DNA from: a halophilic archaeon
Lineage (GTDB): Archaea > Halobacteriota > Halobacteria > Halobacteriales > Haladaptataceae
Reading direction: 5' to 3'
Assembly: GCA_003298465.1 (NCBI GenBank)
Contig: QNGA01000003.1
Location: forward strand, 397,932 to 461,931
DNA length: 64,000 nt
Shown here in pieces: positions 36,478 to 45,082 of the stretch. The notes below the pieces were generated by a model, which saw nothing but the letters and a program-made list of their open reading frames with translations, was not told the DNA's origin and searched no databases. The number at the start of each line of letters is the position of its first letter. Positions within the stretch are counted from its first letter, which is position 1. A program made the position numbers and the translations under genes.

Positions 36478-37887
36478 TTACTCGTCGCCGAGGATGCCGC
36501 GATGGGTCATCTTCTCGGGGTCGATGACGGCTTCGGCCTCCTCCTCGCTGAGGTAGCCCTTCTCGACGACGACCTCCTTGACGGTCTTCCCCTCCTTCAG
36601 CGCCGTCTTGGCCGCGTCGCTGGCCTTGTCGTAACCGATGTGGGGGTTGAGCGCCGTGGCGAGCGCCATGCTCTCCTCGACCTGCTCCTCGCAGTGCTCG
36701 GCGTTGGCCTCCAGCTTCCGGACGAACTTCTCGGCGAACGTCTCGCTCGCGTTCGCCAGCATCTCGGCGGACTGGAGGAAGTTGTGCGCGAGCACCGGCT
36801 TGTAGAGGTTGAGGTCGATCTGGCCCTCGGCCGCGCCCGCGCTCACGGCGGCGTCGTTGCCGACGACCTGCTTGTGGACCTGGTTGACCGCCTCGGCGAC
36901 GACCGGGTTTATCTTGCCGGGCATGATGGAGCTACCGGGCTGGTTCTCGGGCTGTTCGAGTTCGCCGAGACCGTTTCGCGGCCCGGACGCGAGCAGTCGC
37001 AGGTCGTTGGCGATCTTGTTCAGCGACCCCGCGACCGTGCGGAGCGCGCCGTGGGCCTCGCTCATCGCGTCGTGTGCGGCCTGCGCCTCGAAGTGGTTGT
37101 CGGCCTCGCGGAACTCGACGCCCGTCTCCTCGCTGATGTACTCGGCGGCGAGTTCGGGGAAGTCGGGATGGGTGTTCAGGCCCGTCCCGACCGCCGTCCC
37201 GCCGAGGGCGAGCTCCGAGAGGTGGTCGCGGGCGTAGTCGAGCCGGGAGAGTCCCTTCTCGACCTGCGTGCGGTAGCCGGAGAACTCCTGGCCGAGGCGG
37301 ACCGGCGTCGCGTCCTGGAGGTGGGTACGGCCGGTCTTGACGACGCCGTCGAACTCCTCTTCCTTCGCTTCCAGGGCCTCACGGAGGGTGTCGAGCGCCG
37401 GCAGGAGGTCCTTCTCGACGGCCTCCAGCGCGGCGACGTGCATCGCGGTCGGGATGACGTCGTTGCTGGACTGGCCGAAGTTGACGTGGTCGTTCGGGTG
37501 AACGACCCGGTCGCCGACGTCCGCGCCCGCGATTTCGGCGGCCCGGTTGGCGATGACCTCGTTGGCGTTCATGTTCGACGAGGTGCCCGACCCCGTCTGG
37601 AACACGTCGACGGGGAACTGGTCGTCGTGCTCGCCCGCGATGACCTCGTCCGCCGCCGCGACGATGGCGTCCGCTTCCTCCTCGTCGATGAGGTCGAGGT
37701 CGCGGTTGGCCTGCGCGGCCGCCTTCTTGACCACCCCGAGCGCGCGTACGAACCGCCGCCCGAAGGTGATACCGCTGATGGGGAAGTTCTCGACCGCCCG
37801 CTGGGTCTGTGCGCCCCAGTAGGCGTCCGACGGTACTCGCATCTCCCCGAGGCTGTCCTCCTCGATTCGGTAGTCCTCGTCGCTCAT
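36478..37887 (-). CDS. fumC: Class II fumarate hydratase
   Basis: 469 residues, iron-independent fumarase of the citric acid cycle. The superfamily signature GSSIMPGKINPVVAEAV, the substrate-binding TGSGTSSNMNANEVIA, GRTHLQDATPV and a C-terminal region ending GILGDE are all present. The start is ATG at 37887 (MSDEDYRIEEDSLG). Monocistronic, divergent from the sugar ABC operon. Confidence 0.96.
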   Translation of the reverse strand: MSDEDYRIEEDSLGEMRVPSDAYWGAQTQRAVENFPISGITFGRRFVRALGVVKKAAAQANRDLDLIDEEEADAIVAAADEVIAGEHDDQFPVDVFQTGSGTSSNMNANEVIANRAAEIAGADVGDRVVHPNDHVNFGQSSNDVIPTAMHVAALEAVEKDLLPALDTLREALEAKEEEFDGVVKTGRTHLQDATPVRLGQEFSGYRTQVEKGLSRLDYARDHLSELALGGTAVGTGLNTHPDFPELAAEYISEETGVEFREADNHFEAQAAHDAMSEAHGALRTVAGSLNKIANDLRLLASGPRNGLGELEQPENQPGSSIMPGKINPVVAEAVNQVHKQVVGNDAAVSAGAAEGQIDLNLYKPVLAHNFLQSAEMLANASETFAEKFVRKLEANAEHCEEQVEESMALATALNPHIGYDKASDAAKTALKEGKTVKEVVVEKGYLSEEEAEAVIDPEKMTHRGILGDE

Positions 37888-38201
37888 GTTCGAGCGGTCT
37901 CCCGCCACGGATAAATATCATACTCACTCGGCAGCGACGACCGTCGGTCCCTCTCGGAGTCGACGCCGCCGTGTCGCCGCGAGACGGGTCGTCGACGTCG
38001 ACTGGCCGGAGCCAGCGGTCGTCTCGGCGCGGCGGCCGTACGACGGGTAACGCCACCGTGACCGCGGGTAACGTCGCCCTGAACCGAAGACGGCTGCCGT
38101 TACCCCATCGGTATGGCAAATTGACTCGTTTACGAATGAAGTTAAAAATCATTAAGTGGGCCCTGTTTGATATCCACGTACGCGCTTCGGAGGCGTAAAC
38201 C
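37888..38201 (+). promoter_or_regulatory. Promoter, repeat cluster and Shine-Dalgarno of the sugar ABC operon
   Basis: 314 bp between fumC and the binding-protein gene. GGGTAACG occurs twice in the same direction (38045-38052, 38066-38073) and once inverted (CGTTACCC, 38098-38105). An AT-rich stretch with TTAAAAATC (38142-38150) is the likely TATA box, and GGAGG at 38189-38193 lies 8 nt before the ATG, so this mRNA has a leader and an SD site. The GGTAACG cluster is a candidate sugar-responsive operator. Confidence 0.5.
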
Positions 38202-39509
38202 ATGACGAAGGACGACTCTAACACGACACGGCGTACGTATCTCAAATCGACCGCTGTCGCCGGCGCTGCCGGGATGGCGGGTCTGTCCGGTTGTCTCAGC
38301 GGTATGGGCGGTGGCGGCGACGGCGGCGGCGACGGCGAGAAGCTCGAAATTCTACACGGCTGGAGCGGCGGCGACGGCAAGGCCGCGTTCAACGCGCTCC
38401 ACAGCGGCTTCGAGGAGAAGCACCCGGACGCGAAGACGAAGGTTCAACCGGTCGGCGGCGGCGGGAACACCGACCTCAACACCCTCATCAGCAAGCGACT
38501 CGGCAACGACAACCCGCCGGGCTCGTGGGCCGACTGGCCGGGCAAGAACCTCCTCCAGTTCACGAGCGAGGGAATCCTCGGCGACATCGGAACGGACGTC
38601 TGGGGCAAGAACGGGATGAAGGACGCGTACCTCGACGGACCCAAGAAGGCGGCCAAGCCCGACGGGAAGTTCGTCGCCGTTCCGCTGAACATCCACCGGA
38701 TGAACAACCTGTTCTACAACAAGAAGGTCGTCAAGAAGGCCGGCGTCGACCCGTCGAGCATCGAGTCCCCGAAGGACCTCACGGCCGCGCTGAAGAAGGT
38801 CGACGAGAACACGAACGCCGTCGGCATGGCCCAGTCCACGAAGGGCCCGTGGACGACGCTCCAGCTCTGGGCGTCCGTGTTCCTCGCGGAAGCCGGCTGG
38901 GACTCCTACCAGCAGTTCATGAAGGGGAAGGGGAAGCAGTCCGAGATAGAGAGCGCCTTCAAGACCCTCGCGGACTACAGCAAGTACTTCTCGAACGACG
39001 CCTCGACCATCGGCTGGAAGGAGGCGAACAAGATGGTCATCGACGGCAAGGCCGCGTTCATCCACCAGGGCGACTGGGCCGCCGGGATGTACTCCGGACA
39101 GGACTTCACGTTCGAGGAGGACTGGGGTCACGTCCCGTTCCCCGGTACGGACGGCTACTACGCGATGAACATGGACTCGTTCGTCTTCCCGAAGGACGGC
39201 CCCGCGCCGGAGACGGCCAAGAAGTTCCTCCGGTACTGCGGAACGAAGGAAGGACAGGTCAAGTTCAACACCAAGAAGGGCTCCATCCCGCCGCGCGACG
39301 ACGTCTCGACGGAGAAGTTCGGCAAGTTCCAGACGGCCCAGATAGAGGAGTTCCGTTCGTCGAAGGCCCAGCCCCCGTCCATCGCGCACGGGCTCGGCGT
39401 GAAGCCCGACGTGCTGACGAACCTGAACACCGCGCTCAAGCAGAAGTTCTCCAGCTACTCGGACGAGAACGCATCGAAGGTCGCCAAAGCATTCACCAAC
39501 GCGTTCTGA
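38202..39509 (+). CDS. Sugar ABC transporter substrate-binding lipoprotein
   Basis: 435 residues. Tat signal (TTRRTYLKS) with lipobox LSGC and Cys31, then a Gly-rich spacer and a family 1 solute-binding fold (EILHGWSGGDGKAAFNAL, AAFIHQGDWAAGMY). It should capture a sugar outside the cell and deliver it to the two permeases encoded next, 3 nt downstream. The motif set fits glucose or oligosaccharide binders; the exact ligand is unknown. Confidence 0.93.
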   Translation: MTKDDSNTTRRTYLKSTAVAGAAGMAGLSGCLSGMGGGGDGGGDGEKLEILHGWSGGDGKAAFNALHSGFEEKHPDAKTKVQPVGGGGNTDLNTLISKRLGNDNPPGSWADWPGKNLLQFTSEGILGDIGTDVWGKNGMKDAYLDGPKKAAKPDGKFVAVPLNIHRMNNLFYNKKVVKKAGVDPSSIESPKDLTAALKKVDENTNAVGMAQSTKGPWTTLQLWASVFLAEAGWDSYQQFMKGKGKQSEIESAFKTLADYSKYFSNDASTIGWKEANKMVIDGKAAFIHQGDWAAGMYSGQDFTFEEDWGHVPFPGTDGYYAMNMDSFVFPKDGPAPETAKKFLRYCGTKEGQVKFNTKKGSIPPRDDVSTEKFGKFQTAQIEEFRSSKAQPPSIAHGLGVKPDVLTNLNTALKQKFSSYSDENASKVAKAFTNAF

Positions 39510-39512
39510 GCG

Positions 39513-40502
39513 ATGCGAGACCAACTATCGAAGATAGCAGACGCGCTCGCTCCGTGGCGGACTGAATCAGTCGCGACGGACGGGGGCGTGGAGACGGTCG
39601 GCACCGAACGCCGCTCGCTGTTCTCCAAGGAATTTTTGGGCGCACTCCCGTTCTGGCTGCCGTCGTTCCTGCTGGTCGGGCTGTTCGTCTACGGCGCCAT
39701 CGGGTGGAACCTGCTGATATCGCTGACCGACCTCCAGCAGTTCGGGGACCCGAGTTACGCGCCGAGCAACCTCGACCTGGAGATGTACGCCAAGGCGTTC
39801 GGCGACCCGGTGTTCCTCGGGGCGGCGAAGAACACGTTCGTGTTGCTCGTGGGGTTCACGGTGACCTGCCTCGTCGTCGGGTTGCTGGTCGCGCTCCTCG
39901 TCGACCGGGACATCCGACGGGAGAACACGTTCCGGACGATATACCTGCTGCCGATGAGCCTGTCGTTCGTCGTGACGGCGCAGTTCTGGCTCTGGATGTA
40001 CAACTACGAGAACGGCCTCGTGAACATCCTGTTCCGGACCGTCGGCGTGACGAACCCGCCGCACTGGATCAGCAACCCGAAGCTGGTCCTCGGTGCGGTC
40101 ACGTTCGCGCTCATCTGGCAGTTCAGCGGCTACGCGATGGTCGTCTACCTCGCGGGCCTGCGAGCGATACCGGACGACCACTATGAGGCGGCGAAGGTCG
40201 ACGGCGCGAGCACGGTGAAGATGTACTGGCGCGTCATCATCCCGCAGTTGAAGGGCGCGACCATCGGCGCGGCGGTCGTGCTGATGGTGTTCGCGCTGAA
40301 GGCGTTCGACTTCCTCTACGCGATGACGGGGTCGTACTACCCGCCGAAGGGGTCGGACATCCTCGCGACGATGATGGTCCGGCAGGCGTTCTCGGCCGGC
40401 CACCGCGCGTACGCGGCCGCCATCGGCATCATGCTGTTCCTGCTCGCCATCGCCATCGTCGCGCCGTACCTCATCTACCAGCACCGGAGAGGTGAACTAT
40501 GA
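39513..40502 (+). CDS. Sugar ABC transporter permease (MalF-type)
   Basis: 329 residues with six membrane helices. The EAA loop that contacts the ATPase reads YEAAKVDGASTVKMYWRVIIP. It is the first of the two channel-forming subunits. Its stop overlaps the next gene's ATG by 4 nt. Confidence 0.94.
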   Translation: MRDQLSKIADALAPWRTESVATDGGVETVGTERRSLFSKEFLGALPFWLPSFLLVGLFVYGAIGWNLLISLTDLQQFGDPSYAPSNLDLEMYAKAFGDPVFLGAAKNTFVLLVGFTVTCLVVGLLVALLVDRDIRRENTFRTIYLLPMSLSFVVTAQFWLWMYNYENGLVNILFRTVGVTNPPHWISNPKLVLGAVTFALIWQFSGYAMVVYLAGLRAIPDDHYEAAKVDGASTVKMYWRVIIPQLKGATIGAAVVLMVFALKAFDFLYAMTGSYYPPKGSDILATMMVRQAFSAGHRAYAAAIGIMLFLLAIAIVAPYLIYQHRRGEL

Positions 40503-41374
40503 GCACGAAAGAGAGCCGTTTCGACGGCGGTCGCATCGGGCTGTACGCCGTACTGGTCGCGCTCGTGATGTTCTATCTCGCGCCGATAGAGACGGGACTG
40601 GTCACGTCCATCAAGACCGACCCGCTGGGCACGGCGCCGTACCTGCCGCCGACGCTCGACGGACTCACGTTCGAGAAGTGGACGCGGGCGTTCGACGCGC
40701 TGGCCGGGGGAATCGTCAACAGTCTGCTGCTGGCGATTCCGGCGACCATCGGGTCGGCGCTGCTCGGTAGCATGGCGGCCTACGGGCTGACGAACGCCGA
40801 CTGGCGCTGGCAGGTGCCGGTGCTGCTGGCGTTCGTCACGGGCATCTTCATCCCGTACCAGGCCGTGCTGATTCCGCTCTCGAAGTTCTGGGCGGTGTAC
40901 GTTCCGCTCCCGACGTGGTTGGAACCGTTCTGGGCGCTGCCGTTCCTCGAACCGTACCACGGCGACCTGCTGGCGCTCATCATCTCCCACGTCGCGTACG
41001 GGATTCCCATCTGCGTGCTGCTCTTCCGCACGTACTACAAGGACGTCTCGACGGAGATGGTGGAAGCGGCGAAACTCGACGGCGCGAGCACGGCGCGCAT
41101 CTACCGACGCATCATCCTGCCGCTGTCGACGCCGATGTTCGCGGTGACGCTCATCTACCAGTTCACCCAGATATGGAACGACCTGCTGTTCGCGCTGGTC
41201 GTGATGGGTCCCGGCGACGGTGCGCCCGTGACGGTACCGCTGGCGCGACTGGGTGCGAGCCTCACCGACATCGGATTCGGCGTCCGGATGGCCGGCGCGT
41301 TCATCGCGGCGTTCCCGACGCTGCTGGTGTACATCGCGTTCGGCGACAAGTTCGCGAAAGGAGTAGCAACATGA
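40499..41374 (+). CDS. Sugar ABC transporter permease (MalG-type)
   Basis: 291 residues, six membrane helices, EAA loop VEAAKLDGASTARIYRRIILP. It pairs with the preceding permease. An SD-like GAGAGGTGA precedes its ATG, inside the upstream gene's end. Confidence 0.94.
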   Translation: MSTKESRFDGGRIGLYAVLVALVMFYLAPIETGLVTSIKTDPLGTAPYLPPTLDGLTFEKWTRAFDALAGGIVNSLLLAIPATIGSALLGSMAAYGLTNADWRWQVPVLLAFVTGIFIPYQAVLIPLSKFWAVYVPLPTWLEPFWALPFLEPYHGDLLALIISHVAYGIPICVLLFRTYYKDVSTEMVEAAKLDGASTARIYRRIILPLSTPMFAVTLIYQFTQIWNDLLFALVVMGPGDGAPVTVPLARLGASLTDIGFGVRMAGAFIAAFPTLLVYIAFGDKFAKGVAT

Positions 41375-41401
41375 ACGACGAACACGAACGTCTGACACAC
41401 T

Positions 41402-42568
41402 ATGGGTGAACTGACTCTCGACGGCGTTACGAAGATATTCGACGACGACGGGTCCGACATCGTCGCCGTCGACGACGTATCGGTGGAGATCGACAACGAC
41501 GAGTTCCTCGTGCTCGTCGGCCCCTCGGGCTGTGGCAAGTCGACGACGCTGCGGATGATAGCGGGGTTGGAGACGGTCACCGACGGCGAGATTCGCATCG
41601 GCGAGCGGGCCGTCACCGACGCCTCGCCCCGGGAACGGGACATCGCGATGGTGTTCCAGTCGTACGCGCTCTACCCCCACATGACCGTGCGGGAGAACAT
41701 GCGCTTCGGGCTGGAGGAGTCGACGGACATGTCCGACGACGAGATGGACCGCCGGGTCGAGGACGCCGCCGAGATGATGGGCATCGCCGACCTGCTGGAC
41801 CGCAAGCCGAGCGAACTCTCCGGGGGCCAGCAACAGCGCGTCGCGCTCGGGCGCGCCATCGTCCGCGACCCGGAGGTGTTCCTGATGGACGAACCGCTGT
41901 CGAATTTGGACGCCAAGCTCCGCTCCCAGATGCGGACGGAACTCCAGCGATTGCAGGAGGACCTCGGCGTGACGACGGTGTACGTCACCCACGACCAGAC
42001 GGAGGCGATGACCATGGGCGACCGCATCGCCATCCTCGACGACGGCGAACTCCAGCAGGTCGGCACGCCCCTCGAATGTTACCACGAACCCTCGAACCGG
42101 TTCGTGGCCGGCTTCATCGGCGAACCGTCGATGAACTTCTTCGAGATGGGACGAGACGGCGACGCGCTCGTCGGCGAGGAGTTCGCGTATCCGCTCTCGG
42201 CCGAGACGGCGGAGGCGGTCGCCGACGCCGACCGCGTGACGCTCGGCGTTCGCCCCGAGGACGTGGAACTCGTGTCCGACGCCGACGGCGACCACGACTT
42301 CGCCACCGTGGTGGACGTGGTCGAGCCGATGGGCAACGAGAACAACGTCTACCTGGCGTTCGAGGGGAGCGAGACCGACGGCGAAGGGGTCGAGGAGGAC
42401 CGACGGACCTTCGTCGCCACCGTCGACGGGATGCGGGCCGTCGAGGCCGACCAGCCGGTCGTCGCCCGGATTCCCGAGGAGGCGATCCACCTCTTCGACG
42501 CCGACACCGGCGAGGCGCTCAGGAACCGGACCCTCGATACGGCCGAGACGACGCTCCCGAGCGTCTAG
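41402..42568 (+). CDS. Sugar ABC transporter ATP-binding protein (MalK/UgpC-type)
   Basis: 388 residues. Walker A GPSGCGKST (40-48), signature LSGGQQQRVALGRAI, Walker B VFLMDEPLSNLDAK and the switch His in VTHDQTEAM are intact. A C-terminal TOBE-type regulatory region (GVRPEDVEL) follows. It energises the two permeases. Its TAG stop shares the palindrome CTAG with the stop of the converging BolA-like gene. Confidence 0.95.
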   Translation: MGELTLDGVTKIFDDDGSDIVAVDDVSVEIDNDEFLVLVGPSGCGKSTTLRMIAGLETVTDGEIRIGERAVTDASPRERDIAMVFQSYALYPHMTVRENMRFGLEESTDMSDDEMDRRVEDAAEMMGIADLLDRKPSELSGGQQQRVALGRAIVRDPEVFLMDEPLSNLDAKLRSQMRTELQRLQEDLGVTTVYVTHDQTEAMTMGDRIAILDDGELQQVGTPLECYHEPSNRFVAGFIGEPSMNFFEMGRDGDALVGEEFAYPLSAETAEAVADADRVTLGVRPEDVELVSDADGDHDFATVVDVVEPMGNENNVYLAFEGSETDGEGVEEDRRTFVATVDGMRAVEADQPVVARIPEEAIHLFDADTGEALRNRTLDTAETTLPSV

Positions 42569-42840
42569 GCGTCCCGGTCGCCGTTCTCCGCCCACTTCCG
42601 TTCGTACTCCTCGGGCGTGTAGGTCTTCAGCTCCAGCGCGTGGATGTCGGTGGTCATGTGCTCGCCCAGCGCGTCGTACACCATCTCGTGCTGGTCGACG
42701 AGCGTCTCTCCCTCGAACGCCGGCGAGACCACCGTCGCCGCGAGGTGGTCGTCGTCGTCCACGCCGCGCGGCTGTGAGACCGTCGCTTCCGCATCCTCGA
42801 CGCCCGATTCGATGAGTCGTTCGACGTCGTTCGCGTCCAT
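42565..42840 (-). CDS. BolA-family protein
   Basis: 91 residues: MDANDVERLIESG at the start, HLAATVVSPAFEGETLVDQHEMVYDAL in the middle and DIHALELKTYTPEEY near the end, the stress-related BolA fold. BolA proteins work with monothiol glutaredoxins in iron-sulfur trafficking or as nucleic-acid binders. The ATG at 42840 is chosen over an upstream extension that does not fit the family. Confidence 0.9.
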   Translation of the reverse strand: MDANDVERLIESGVEDAEATVSQPRGVDDDDHLAATVVSPAFEGETLVDQHEMVYDALGEHMTTDIHALELKTYTPEEYERKWAENGDRDA

Positions 42841-42993
42841 ACCGGAAGCTATCGCGCCGGAGACCAAAAGCCGACGGGGTCCGGGTTCGACGCCGCGTCG
42901 AGGAACCGGCCGACGTCGCGCTCGCCGACGGGCCGCCCGGGAACCGCTCGACCGCCCGCCGGCGTCGGACCGAAAACCCGTTTCGAGGCGTCC

Positions 42994-43284
42994 TCAGTCG
43001 TCCAGTAACGTGATGCCGTCGAGGCGTCCGATGGTCTCGGCGTTCGGGTCGTCGCCGTCCGTCTCGACGCGCTCGACCGGCGGCTGGCGGTAGTCGGCGT
43101 AGACGTTGAGGTTGGCGTCGTCCTCGACCGCGACGGTGAACTCGCGCACCGCGTCCTCGGGTCGCCAGACACGGGTCACCTCGCCCTGCGCCTCGTCGCC
43201 CGGACCCGGACCGCCTTTCCGCGACCACTCCAGTCGGACCGCCATCGACTCCTCCACGTCGTCCGGTTGCAGTTCGTCCGCCAT
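42994..43284 (-). CDS. Small acidic protein, unknown function
   Basis: 96 residues, acidic and soluble. It contains SMAVRLEWSRKGGPG and a beta-rich middle (FTVAVEDDANLNVYADYRQP). The start is ATG at 43284, 2 nt inside the start of a divergent small gene. Haloarchaeal orphan; no motif recognised. Confidence 0.7.
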   Translation of the reverse strand: MADELQPDDVEESMAVRLEWSRKGGPGPGDEAQGEVTRVWRPEDAVREFTVAVEDDANLNVYADYRQPPVERVETDGDDPNAETIGRLDGITLLDD

Positions 43285-43462
43285 GGCCGTTCGTTCTCGG
43301 CGTCGTCCCCTCAGTGCTTCGGCCGGCCACCTCGGCGACCACCGTAGACGGCTCCGGGAGAACGTCGAACCGCGCGACTGGTATCTCCGGCTCCGGCGGG
43401 CGACGGGCGTTCTCGTGATGGTGGCCGGGTTCGTGCTGTCCGGCGGGGTCCGATACCTCTAG
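43283..43462 (+). CDS. 59-residue single-helix membrane protein
   Basis: Starts at ATG 43283, divergently overlapping the start of the gene at 42994-43284 by 2 nt. It is very basic at the N-terminus ([15 protein letters not shown]) with one C-terminal membrane helix ([20 protein letters not shown]). Its TAG stop shares the CTAG palindrome with FEN1's stop. It fills the gap exactly from start to stop, which supports a real gene, but no family is recognised. Confidence 0.5.
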   Translation: MAVRSRRRPLSASAGHLGDHRRRLRENVEPRDWYLRLRRATGVLVMVAGFVLSGGVRYL

Positions 43463-44439
43463 GTCCAGTTGTCGAGGCCGGTCTGGACGACGGCGTCCTC
43501 GATGCGCTCGAAGCCGCGCTCGACCTCGTCGGCGTGGATGTCCCACTCCCCGACCACGTACTCGCGGGCCGCGTCGAGGTCGGGGTCCATCTCGGCGTCG
43601 AACGCCACGTCGTCGGTCACGTCCGGGTCGAGGAACAGGTTCCGGATGATGTCCGCGTTCTCGACGTGGGCGTCGCGGGCCTCCAGCACGCCCCAGAGGT
43701 CGCCGTGCTCCTTGACCTCCTTCAGCGCGGTCTTCGGACCGACGCCGTCGATGCCCTCGTTGAAGTCCGTGCCGATGAGGATGGCCACGTCGACGAGTTG
43801 CTCCCAGGTGATGTCGTGTTCGTCGAGCGTGGCCTCGAAGTCCATCAGTTCGGGGTCGCCCTTGCTCGTCAGTTTCCGGAGCGTGAGGGGCGCGCCGAGC
43901 AGGAGCGCGTCGTAGTCCTCGGTGCCGGCGTAGTCGACGGTGCCGTTCCGGGCCATGTGGGCCGCCTGCGCCTCCCCCTCGGCGGGCGCTTCGACGTACG
44001 GCACGTCGAGCAGGTCGAACAGCTCCCGCGTCGTCTCGTGGATGACGGGCGTCAGCCGCTGGGTGTGGGCGTCGAGGCGCGCGACCTCTATCTCGTCGCC
44101 CGCCTCGCGGGCCTCCGCCAGTCGCTCCTCCATCTTCTCGCGCTGCTCGCGTCGGCTCTCTATCTCCTCGGTCTTGAGGTCGGTCACGCCTCCGTCGAAG
44201 ACGAACACGGGCGTCAGGTCGTGCTCGAAGAACTTCGGCAGTCCCTGGACCACGCCGACGAGGTTCGCCACCTCTGTGCCGTCCTCGGTCGTGTACACCT
44301 CGTCTTCGGTCCACTTCACGGTCGTCGTCAGGTACTTGTACAGCCAGTTGTGCGCGTCGACCGCCACCAGCCGTCCCCCGAGGTCGTCGAAGGCGACCTC
44401 CTCGAGGACCGCTATCTGGCGGAGTGCGGAGTTACCCAT
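43459..44439 (-). CDS. fen1: Flap endonuclease 1
   Basis: 326 residues. Removes 5' flaps during Okazaki fragment maturation and repair. N and I regions are visible: [54 protein letters not shown] and the helix-hairpin-helix [18 protein letters not shown]. The last residues QTGLDNWT form a PCNA-interacting motif. The ATG at 44439 gives the [10 protein letters not shown] start; a longer frame adds two residues. Divergent from SRP19. Confidence 0.95.
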   Translation of the reverse strand: MGNSALRQIAVLEEVAFDDLGGRLVAVDAHNWLYKYLTTTVKWTEDEVYTTEDGTEVANLVGVVQGLPKFFEHDLTPVFVFDGGVTDLKTEEIESRREQREKMEERLAEAREAGDEIEVARLDAHTQRLTPVIHETTRELFDLLDVPYVEAPAEGEAQAAHMARNGTVDYAGTEDYDALLLGAPLTLRKLTSKGDPELMDFEATLDEHDITWEQLVDVAILIGTDFNEGIDGVGPKTALKEVKEHGDLWGVLEARDAHVENADIIRNLFLDPDVTDDVAFDAEMDPDLDAAREYVVGEWDIHADEVERGFERIEDAVVQTGLDNWT

Positions 44440-44563
44440 CGCCACGAGGTAGGTGGTCGGGGGGTTTGAAAGCTACCGCTCCGGGGTCGCTCCCCCGGGG
44501 ACCGTCGTCACCTCCTCCGTGCGACACGAAAAGGCGTTTAACGCCCCGCGGTCGATTTCCGGT

Positions 44564-44845
44564 ATGGTCGAGAAAGTCATCTGGCCCGCCTACATCGACG
44601 CCGAGTTGAGTCGGCGGGAGGGCCGGCGGGTGCCGCAGGAGGTCGCCGTCTCCGAGCCGACGGTCGACGAGATAGCAAAGGCGGTCCAGCAGGTCGGTTA
44701 CGACGCGGTCGTCGAGCGCGACAAGGCCTACTCCCGCGAGAACTGGAGGGCCCGCGGTCGCGTGCTGGTGAAGAACGCCGACGACGCCTCGAAGAACGAC
44801 CTCATCCAGGCCGTCGCCGCGTACGTGGCGGCGCTGCGCGACTGA
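44564..44845 (+). CDS. srp19: Signal recognition particle protein SRP19
   Basis: 93 residues: [21 protein letters not shown] and [18 protein letters not shown] are typical. It binds 7S RNA and helps SRP54 join the particle. A GGCGTT-T-AACGCC palindrome (44533-44545), the core of which is the likely TATA box, lies about 19-31 nt before the ATG. Its TGA overlaps the next gene's ATG (TGATG). Confidence 0.94.
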   Translation: MVEKVIWPAYIDAELSRREGRRVPQEVAVSEPTVDEIAKAVQQVGYDAVVERDKAYSRENWRARGRVLVKNADDASKNDLIQAVAAYVAALRD

Positions 44846-45072
44846 TGCAGAAACTCGGCGACGTGGTCCGGACCGCCCAGGGGCTGGCGGTCGTCCGGAC
44901 CCCCGGCGAGGAGTACCCCGACCTCGGCACCGAGGTCGTCGACGAGCAACTCGACGCCGTCGGCCGGGTCGTCGACGTGTTCGGCCCGGTCGACCGTCCC
45001 TACCTCGCTGTGTCGCCGTCGGCGGACGTTGCGCTCGCGTCGCTCGTCGGGTCGAAACTGTACGCGCGATAG
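44845..45072 (+). CDS. gar1: H/ACA ribonucleoprotein protein Gar1
   Basis: 75 residues, a single Gar1 beta-barrel (GDVVRTAQGLAVVRTP, VGRVVDVFGPVDRPYLAV) without the Arg/Gly tails of eukaryotic forms. It binds Cbf5 and supports guide-RNA-directed pseudouridylation. Translationally coupled to srp19 by TGATG. Confidence 0.93.
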   Translation: MQKLGDVVRTAQGLAVVRTPGEEYPDLGTEVVDEQLDAVGRVVDVFGPVDRPYLAVSPSADVALASLVGSKLYAR

Positions 45073-45082
45073 CGTCGGGCGG

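Noticed and set aside
40475..44314. A minus-strand frame of 1279 codons across the sugar ABC transporter and FEN1 region
   Set aside because: It is antisense to four well-supported transporter and neighbour genes and is strongly Arg-rich; an effect of high GC, with few stop codons.
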